Part shown: positions 63,999-64,000 of the stretch, piece by piece
Numbering within the stretch: the first letter of the stretch is position 1
Layout of the letters: every line of letters starts with the position of its first letter
NCBI RefSeq assembly: GCF_022965805.1
Contig: NC_133116.1
Span: 5,022,001-5,086,000 of the forward strand
Length of the DNA: 64,000 nucleotides
Source: Primulina eburnea
Taxonomy: Eukaryota; Streptophyta; Magnoliopsida; Lamiales; Gesneriaceae
Direction: 5' to 3'
The notes under the pieces: generated by a model
The model's input: the letters and a program-made list of their open reading frames with translations, nothing else
The model's database searches: none
Told to the model about the DNA's origin: nothing
Position numbers and translations under genes: made by a program

Positions 63999-64000
63999 GA

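Overview
This is a piece of a plant nuclear genome: GT-AG introns, AT-rich intergenic DNA, plant-specific gene families (S1/SPH peptides, PDR-type ABCG transporter, WCRKC thioredoxin) and plant Ty1/copia, Ty3/gypsy, TRIM and MITE elements. The gene content and the dominant MITE family fit a eudicot, probably an asterid; that placement is inference. All gene models below were made by hand-splicing the sequence, and each multi-exon model was checked for frame.

Layout. 1-4657: remnant of a Ty3/gypsy element (gag-protease, frameshifted, no pol). 4660-5635: MITE fragments and a TA microsatellite. 5955-6365 (+): secreted S1-type (SPH) protein. 8545-10557 (-): mitochondrial ATPase inhibitor IF1, 3 exons. 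10830-12553: a 1.7 kb foldback element with ~470-570 bp inverted arms. 12554-16340: AT-rich repeats, including a TIR element. 16343-19267 (+): MMTAG2-like nuclear protein, 4 exons, with one missing base. 20237-27031 (-): full-size PDR/ABCG transporter, 20 exons, with two extra bases. 28463-30902: MITE cluster, one copy split by a complete 587 bp TRIM with 5 bp TSD. 31482-35478 (-): plastid-type protein with a DUF3783-like region, 8 exons. 36341-38305 (-): thioredoxin-like WCRKC protein, 5 exons. 39021-40136: recently inserted, internally deleted copia element with identical 150 bp LTRs. 42213-46698 (-): RluA-type RNA pseudouridine synthase, 13 exons. 50192-56289 (-): NOC2 ribosome-biogenesis factor, 12 exons. 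56653-58933: TIR element and decayed coding relics. 58934-63998: a complete young Ty1/copia element with a 1298-codon open polyprotein but a substituted reverse-transcriptase catalytic residue.

The housekeeping genes do not form a pathway; this is ordinary plant gene space with nested mobile DNA. The most informative signals are three independent mobile-element insertions with readable target-site duplications, the homopolymer-type single-base indels in two genes, the Gly at the catalytic Asp position of the pseudouridine synthase, and a perfect CGCG-box hairpin just upstream of the copia LTR TATA box. I found no convincing wholly new biological system.
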